From Paramecium tetraurelia (taxonomy: Eukaryota > Ciliophora > Oligohymenophorea > Peniculida > Parameciidae), in assembly GCF_000165425.1 (NCBI RefSeq), contig NW_001799222.1, positions 372,001 through 436,000 of the forward strand: a stretch of 64,000 nt of DNA, given 5' to 3'. Positions 57,456 through 64,000 of this stretch are shown one piece after another; the stretch's first letter is position 1, and every line of letters begins with the position of its first letter. Made by a program: the position numbers and the translations under genes. The notes beneath the pieces are model-generated. The model saw only the letters and a list, made by a program, of their open reading frames with translations. It was not told the DNA's origin and made no database searches.

Positions 57456-57941
57456 TCACTCGACTTAAACGCTAAAAATATTACAAGGAACAATACTTTT
57501 GATTTTATTCCTGCCAAGATCGAAATGTACACTTTTTGAGTGAGAACACTATGACCCTAGTTCTTTCTATAACATCTCATAAAATTGGATGTTAACAGTT
57601 TTGAAATATTTCCTTTTTTAGGCTGGACTCATTAACAAATATGCAGGAACAGAACTCATTATCTCTTTTAAAATTTTCAATTTCTCTTAATTCCTTTTAA
57701 CCTCGCTATAATCTTCTCCTTCAATTTCTAATTCATATTACTAATTATCTTTATTTTTCTTTTTTAATTCTGCCTTTTTAAGTTTTTTCATTTTCTTAAT
57801 AATCTTCTAATATTTTTTTTTCGATTTTGAATTATAACTAATTACTCTTTCATCCTTTTATTGTTTCTCTACACTGAAATCTCCAGGATCTTTAATTTAC
57901 TCTTCAATTTGTTATTCTTAAACCGTTCTTCGCTCTTCCAT
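57456..57941 (-). CDS. Basic, Lys-rich protein; probably the 3' part of an HMG-like gene reaching 58157
   Basis: ATG 57941 opens a 161-residue frame: MEERRTVQEQQIEEQIKDPG, SYNSKSKKKYQKIIKKMKKL, YFKTVNIQFYEMLQKELGSQ. Upstream on the same strand (57945-58120) another frame reads KQTKELSKSWGQYYNFEKKSFEEKKNRIYKEYIENLQDKL, which resembles the last two helices of an HMG box, and ATG 58157 (MNKSIHNPNLNCSDLK) could be the true start. I could not find introns that join these frames cleanly, so only the last exon is given. It may be a nuclear DNA-binding protein. Confidence 0.55.
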
Positions 57942-58157
57942 AATAAAGAGATTTATGTATTGTTGTTATTGATTTATAATTTATCCTGTAAATTTTCAAT
58001 ATATTCTTTATAAATTCTATTCTTTTTTTCCTCAAAGGATTTCTTCTCAAAATTATAATACTATCCCCAACTTTTGGATAGTTCTTTTGTTTGTTTCTTA
58101 AATCAAAACTTTTAAGTCAGAACAATTTAAATTAGGATTGTGTATACTTTTATTCAT

Positions 58158-58465
58158 AAAATTCGTGCTACCTAATAGATGTAGACTTTAGATTTAATTA
58201 TAGTATAAAAAAGCCATTTATCTAATTTTCAAAATTTTTTTAATTCTTAATAGTATTATTTTATGGAATAAATAAAAATAAGTTGTAGAAAAGTACCAAT
58301 ATTATAACATTTAGAGTCACTAATGCACTTACACTATGCATTATATTATTTTTATATATTTCTATTAAGCTTTTGATATAATATTTAAGGCTTCCTCAGT
58401 ATATTATCTTACCATATTTTTTGAACGCAACAGATAACCAGAATTATGGTAATAAATTCAACCGA
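58158..58465. other. Noncoding stretch before the tRNA gene
   Basis: This 308-bp AT-rich stretch has no convincing ORF. It lies upstream of the tRNA gene, whose promoter (A and B boxes) is internal. Confidence 0.6.
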
Positions 58466-58538
58466 GCCGGTTTAGCTCAGTGGTTAGAGCTTTTGCCTTG
58501 TAAGCAAAGGGTCGAGAGTTCAATTCTCTCAATCGGCT
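58466..58538 (+). tRNA. tRNA-Thr (anticodon UGU)
   Basis: The full cloverleaf is visible. Acceptor stem GCCGGTT pairs with AATCGGC (one G-U), the D stem is GCTC/GAGC, the anticodon stem is TTTGC/GCAAA with loop CTTGTAA (anticodon TGT, reading ACA), and the T stem is GAGAG/CTCTC with loop TTCAATT. The discriminator base is T. There is no intron, and a T-rich run (TTATTTTTATTTTTT) follows at once and can serve as the Pol III terminator. It stands alone between a minus-strand basic-protein gene and the long EF-hand gene. Confidence 0.97.
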
Positions 58539-58580
58539 GTTATTTTTATTTTTTAATTTTTATAAATGAATAATATTTCA

Positions 58581-61500
58581 TCATTCTAGATATTTGATGA
58601 ATTCCTTAACATCAATCGATCCATCCTCATCTCTGTCTAATGCTTTGAATATAAGTTCAACATCATCTTTATCAAGATTTTTAATTCTCATCTTTGAGAA
58701 TACTTCTTCTAATTCAGCTTTATTAATTTTTCCATTGGAATCTTTATCGAAGGCTGCAAAAAGTTGCTGAGGAGTATACTTATTCTTAACAGCCCTTGAT
58801 ATCCTATTGAAAACCTAAGATATCTTGATATCGAAATACTTCTTTTGCTTTGCCTATGGCTCTCTCCTATTCTATTTAACTCAAAGAACCAAAACCTGAT
58901 CTACTAGTCTATCCAAATATATCAGACTGTTATGGACCTCTTAGTTTACCCAGATCCAAGAATTAATTGTAATTTATCATTCCATTTTCAGGCAAAACCA
59001 CATATATCTAAAAATTAATATAAAAACTCACTGTTAAATCGTCAATTTCATTTGGAGTGAATCCGACTTTCTAATCTCTAAGAATTTATTTGAACTATGT
59101 CTCAGTTACATAGCCAGGCTTTTGGGCTTTAGCTTAGAATGCTAATTGAAGAACTCGGGCATTTTTGAAACATATTTCTTCCGCCTTTCGAGCAATCTTT
59201 TCTTTGTCTATTCCTTATTAATTAAATTATTAATCGTTTTTATCCTGATCAAGTGCAGGTTTTACAATTTACAAAAACTCTGATATACTAATATGGCCAT
59301 CTCTATTTTTATCGAATTCCATGAATAACTCATTTAATTCAAATTCATCAACTGGTACCAACTAAAAAAGAATATAGAATAAATTGCATTACAATTTTAT
59401 TTTTAAATATGTTCTTGAGCTCTACCTTTGATAAGTATCCATTGCCATCCAAGTCGATATCATTAAATAATTCTGGGACAGTTTTTCTATATTTTCTCAT
59501 ATAAGCAATTAGATAACCAACAACATAATTTTAAATATTTTATTGAGTAGGTTACGCCTTAATAATCTGCAGTCTATTATTGTACATATTTAATGTGTCT
59601 GCAAATTCAGAAATTGAAATTCTTCCATCATGATTAACATCGAAGAATGCTATAATCTGTCTGATATCATCATCACCATTTTGTAAATTTTTGTGAACTC
59701 CAAACTATATAAGGAACTTCTTCATTTCACCTGTTTCTATAAAGCTATTCCTATTCTCATCCATGAACTCTCTAACCTACATTAAGGTCCATTATCTTGC
59801 TTAACCATAATTAAGAATTGCAGTGATAGCTATATCAATTGGAGATTAAGATAGTTAAGTGTCTTATATACTTGGGAAGTTAGACTGCATTCTTTAGTTG
59901 CTGACTTATTAAAATGAAGATTGTGAATACATCTACTACTATTAAGAAGTGGGAACCAATTTAAAGTAGTTGGTAAATTCTCTAAAATTGATCAACTGGT
60001 CATTATTGATATCCATATAAAATTTGAGGAACTCTCGTAATTAAGCAATTGGTATCAGTAAACTATTTTACTAGAGATATCTTTGTAGTTCATCAATAGT
60101 TAATTGTCCATCAGGTTTCACAGAGTCTATCTCCATAAACAGTTCTTAGACTGATTTACCATATGAAAGTTTTCTTTTCAATAAATCATAAATTGAATTA
60201 TGAATCTATTCTAATTATGTTCTTTGCAATTGCATAGTGTTTTATTACATCAGTTAGTTTATTGATGACAATTCTTGTGTTTGATATTATGATTTGAACC
60301 CTGCTTCATACTATATGCTTTCATTAGATTGTAATCTGAAAAATTCCTAGAATTTCTATTGATTCAAAGGTTGAGGTAATTTAGAATAATAAACTTACAT
60401 TTCCTGAGGATTCATTTTGATATTTAAAACATTCTTTAAACCATTGGCAAAATCTTCATAGGTGATAATCTAATCTTGATCCCTGTCGAATACTCTGAAG
60501 GCAGTAATACCCAATAACCCTCTGGATCTCATTTCTGAACTTATTTTATGGGTGATATTTTCCTCCCAAGACTCTGCAATCATGGATCTCTATTAATTTA
60601 ATGTGTCCTCATCTTTAATGTCATACCAAAAGATTTTAACATAAACTGATGCAACTTTGTCTCCATCATCATTCTTAACTTCTGCTGCTAAGTCAACCAT
60701 TTGATTCTTTACTAAAGGAGCCAAATCAATCAAACAATATCCCACCTTGTCATTTGATCCTTCCACTAGCGGTTGATTATCATCAATGATGTATAGTTCT
60801 AATGGCATCCTATTGAATTGATTGACAACCAATTCATTGTATACAATATCATGAACCATTCTATAGTCCCATTTTGGATTAGATCCCATCTAAGTATTAG
60901 TATGAAAATCTTTGGTATCAAAATTATAGTAGATGAAACAATTAGATTTTTGAGGAAGAGATGTACCTTTTTCAATGCATATAACAAGCTTTCGTTTTCT
61001 AACTGCAACTATTCTCTTCAGCTTCATCCAAATCTTACATTTACAATTAATTTCTTTCCTTTAACAAACGAATGAAATTTGAAATTGGATATCTCATTCT
61101 TGCTTTAAATTCCACTATTCCTATCATCTAATTGTTGATTCCCCATGAAAAGTAAGAGATCCACTAATAACTTTACTTATAGTGTCATTCTTATTCTCAT
61201 AAACTAAGTCCTTCAATTAAATCAAACCTGACCCAATCTTTGTAGGTTCACTGCCTTAACTAACATAAAGTTCTAGTTTCAAATAATTGCTTTCAAGGTA
61301 TTGAATGAAGTTAGCATCAGCATCAACCTTAAAACTTATTTATAAATTATAAAAGCATGATGTTCCTTCTGATACACTTGTATGTTGCGTTTCATGATCA
61401 TAGAAATCAATTGTAACAAATGTCAATAGACTTCCAAGATCCAAATTTAATTGTGTAGAAGTCTTATATGAAGAAACTAACTCAGCAGGTTGATACTCTC

Positions 61501-63327
61501 CTTTGCCAACCCATAAATCAAAGAAATTCTCTCCTGGCGACAACATTTCATCTTTGTCAACTGAGAACACTGAAATAGAGTCATCATATTTGATTCCTTC
61601 GGCTTCATACAAAGTCTATTAAAATTCTGGCTTGAGTTTTCAGATCAGCTATCTTTGCATATTCATATGCTTTCTCATTGGCAACCTTTAATTCCAATCT
61701 TTAATTATTCTATTTAAGTTTAATGCATTTTGTCTTTTTCCATCTAGATATCCTATTGATTCTTGAGTAATGTTTATGTTTTTTCTAAATGTGCAGCCAA
61801 TTCTCCCTTCTCAAGTTTCAAGTGTTCAATCTCCTTTCTCAAATAAACAGGATCATCAGAATCCAAATAAGTACGATCTATAAATTCAATTTTTCTCCAA
61901 GCAGGATCTTCTCCAGTCCATTTCAAATTACCCAACACTTTTAAAAATTAATCATTATCCCAATAATTTAAATCTTTAAATGGAAGTAATTGCTAATCTT
62001 TTTCAGCCAACTTGATATTCAATTCTTAATTTCTTTCTTATAGTATTTTAAACTCTTTTTTGAGATTCTCAATATCCTCTCTTTTCAATCTATTTTCTGT
62101 TTCTAATTTTGCATTGGTTTCTCTCAAATTCTTTAAATCTGTAGAATTCCTTATCTACTCCTGTTCCATAGCTTTCATTTTGGCTTGTATAGTAGCTCTT
62201 TCATTGTATTCCTTAAAAAATGGGGATTCCATTAGAATTGCTAATCTCTCTTCAATTTCCTTCTTTTATCTTCTTGCTTCTTGTAAATCTGCTTGTAAAT
62301 CAACAACACTCTTCTATGCCAACTCCATGGATCTAACTTATCCTTCCAATAAATGATTCTTCTCTTTTTCCTCTCTTAAGAGCATCATGATTTCGCTCTG
62401 TCTTTTACGTTCATCATCCAATTATGATCTCATACCACTTAAATTCGATTCTAATTTATTGCATCTCTCCTGTAGAGTGACAAATTAAGCATTTTTCTAA
62501 CTTAACTCCTATTGATTGACAATCTTAGAATTCATCATTGCCTACAATTATCTGAATTAGGCTTCCTATTCAAGTAATCGTTTCTTTAATTTATCATTTA
62601 AATCTAACAATTATTTTATTTGATTTTATTAATCCACAAACTAACCTCCTCTTATCCCAGTCTATTCCATTTCTGGTCTATCTGCTTATACCAATTTCTT
62701 TTTTTTCATTGGTTAATGAGCCACAACAACTCTTTATGCTTAAGAAATAGCTTATATCTTCTATTTTAATTTTTCATTTTCAGTTTCCAAATTATTGACT
62801 TTCGATGCTAATTAATTATTTTATTCATTGGATTCTCCTGCACCAACGGTTTTATTCCCCATGAATTTTTACATTTATTATAATTTAACTTCCATAGTCC
62901 CATACATTTTTTCAAATTTTGCCTAATTTTCCTTTAGCTTTATATTCTCATCATACACATCCAAGAATAATTTCTCTTTTTCTCCCTCATTCAACTTATT
63001 AAATTAGTAGGGCTTCTTCTTTGGCATTGAGGCAGTTCTCTTAGTTGAAGATTCAGGTCTTTTAGGCAATGCTGCTTGTGGTTATTATTTAGGTTTTTAA
63101 TCCTGGGCAGCTAAACAAAAGTTAACCTTTTATCTTTACTTTTTATAACATTAAGAATTGCATCATCGCCATCAAAGTCATCATTATAAACATTACTCTC
63201 AGTTTATTGATCTGGAATACTACTTTGTTGTTTTTATTGCTAACGAAGCTCGTTTTGCCGCTCTTTTATATAAAAACAAAGAGATACTTAGATTCCCAAG
63301 GGCATTAGTCATCGCTTACTAATCCAT
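58581..63327 (-). CDS. Long coiled-coil / C2-like / multi EF-hand protein
   Basis: The minus gene starts MDQQAMTNALGNL, with early introns near 63270-63294 and 63113-63141. Protein order: (1) a basic N-terminal region (PKRPESSTKRTASMPKKKPYQFNKLNEGEKEKLF) and a coiled coil to about residue 560; (2) C2-like beta-sandwich segments, including SVFSVDKDEMLSPGENFFDLWVGKGEY and NQFNRMPLELYIIDDNQPLVEG with VGYCLIDLAPL; (3) a C-terminal third with at least six EF-hands, e.g. FRVFDRDQDQIITYEDF, FDVNHDGRISISEF, DIDLDGNGYLSK, FDKNRDGHISISEF, AFDKDSNGKINKAEL and ALDRDEDGSIDVKEF, ending KYLE. N-terminal coiled coil plus C2 recalls RPGRIP1-like transition-zone proteins; the EF-hand array does not, so this is a ciliate-type calcium-responsive scaffold by inference. 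Several internal introns remain to be mapped. Confidence 0.85.
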
Positions 63328-63349
63328 AATTTATAAATATATATTTAAA

Positions 63350-64000
63350 TCACATATATTTCAAATTCTTCAACAACCAAATTGTATATTTATAAATCAT
63401 CTCATACTATTACACTGATTGCACTAATAATGGTCTTTATTCTCTCAATCTCCTCACTATACTAAAGATTGAAATTTAAGCATCATTTTTTATGAGTAAC
63501 TGTTTTATATGACAGATTGCCAAAAAGGTTCCCGTTCTCCCTACTCCTGCACTACAATGAATCACTGGTGTTTTGTTATCTTGTGCTGCTTCATTGGCTA
63601 TTCCAGCCAGCCAATCAAGAACTTAATAGGAATCCTCCTTAACAATCCCGAAATCTGGCCAATCACACCATTAATAGTGACTTACTTTATGCTACTTCTC
63701 TTTTGTCTTCATAATTAGACTACTTTCGAATATATCCTTATTAGATTCTTATCTTGATATTGTGTCAATTTAATAAGGCCCATAAATAGCTTTTTCAGAC
63801 GGCCAATATTTTTCGCATTATATCTAAAGTAAATATCTTGCTGCATACTCGTTATCTATCGAACAGTTTGCAAAGCATAATTATTGCACCCACGTTATTT
63901 GTCCATATCATATGCCAAAAATCTTAAACTGATTAATTTACAGGGCCTTGAGTAGCAATATATTTTCTTTCTTCATCGTTTCCCCCTCTAATATAATTAG
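63350..64000 (-). CDS. Protein tyrosine phosphatase, 5' part outside the window
   Basis: Classical PTP domain read from the right edge: NYIRGGNDEERKYIATQGP, QDFWHMIWTNNVGAIIMLCKLFDRQ, then a 25-nt intron (63824-63848) into CEKYWPSEKAIYG. The WPD loop is YQWCDWPDFGI, and the active site VIHCSAGVGRTGTFLAI carries the catalytic Cys and P-loop Arg. The end is IVRRLREQRPLLVQS and a helix to TGA 63352-63350. All catalytic elements are present, so it should be active. The C-terminus matches the end of a single PTP domain. The next gene on the same strand starts only 22 bp downstream, leaving almost no room for UTRs. Confidence 0.94.

Noticed and set aside
63890-63960. Intron at GTAAATTAATCAGTTTAAG in the phosphatase gene
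   Set aside because: Reading straight through gives GPVNQSVQDFWHMIW, which matches PTP families, and 19 nt would be very short.
1-64000. Mobile elements, CRISPR arrays, LTRs or integrated viruses
   Set aside because: I saw no transposase, reverse transcriptase, integrase, capsid-like protein, terminal repeats or spaced direct repeats anywhere in the window.

Overview
The window looks like macronuclear DNA of a Paramecium-type ciliate. Long open frames appear only if TAA and TAG are read as glutamine and TGA is the sole stop. The sequence is very AT-rich and gene-dense, and the genes are cut by tiny GT-AG introns. I placed about 65, mostly 22-29 nt long. Recognisable eukaryotic genes (eS6, prefoldin 2, TRAPPC3, BCKDH-E2, dynein) read cleanly once this code and these introns are applied. 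All translations below use genetic code 6. An ORF list made with the standard code shows only fragments of the real genes.

Layout. 1-2687: 5' part of a large unknown minus gene. 3560-7926: PDCD2/Tsr4-like, PH plus permuted-papain protein (minus), TRAPPC3, small membrane protein, prefoldin 2. 8498-12037: aspartyl protease and a CstB-like persulfide dioxygenase with two rhodanese modules. 12234-16034: NAP1-like (minus), LFG/BI-1-like, BCKDH-E2 (minus). 16493-20014: coiled-coil protein, BAR protein with NPF tail (minus), HMG-box protein (minus). 20280-26263: plant-type phosphofructokinase, Myb-like protein, large GNAT-like unknown (minus). 26478-31083: unknown, MORN protein (minus), a 150-N gap inside the eS6 gene (minus), amino acid transporter. 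31239-36922: coiled-coil protein, twin CX9C protein, pepsin-fold-like membrane protein (minus), pseudokinase (minus). 37485-51197: an axonemal dynein heavy chain of about 13.7 kb. 51400-58538: LITAF-like, kinesin (minus), unknowns, CK1 kinase, a basic protein (minus), tRNA-Thr(UGU). 58581-64000: long coiled-coil/C2/EF-hand protein (minus) and a partial tyrosine phosphatase (minus).

There is no operon logic or mobile island. The genes are a mix of cell-maintenance functions (mitochondrial sulfide and branched-chain amino acid metabolism, glycolysis, vesicle tethering, membrane bending) and ciliary or cytoskeletal functions (dynein, kinesin, EF-hand scaffold). Intergenic gaps are often under 100 bp.

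The main anomalies are frame breaks inside conserved parts of four genes (dynein AAA1, phosphofructokinase, the CstB-like gene, the Myb gene), a CstB-like domain architecture in a eukaryote, and two divergent genes whose start codons lie 3 bp apart. I did not find a convincing wholly new system. The best leads are in the findings.
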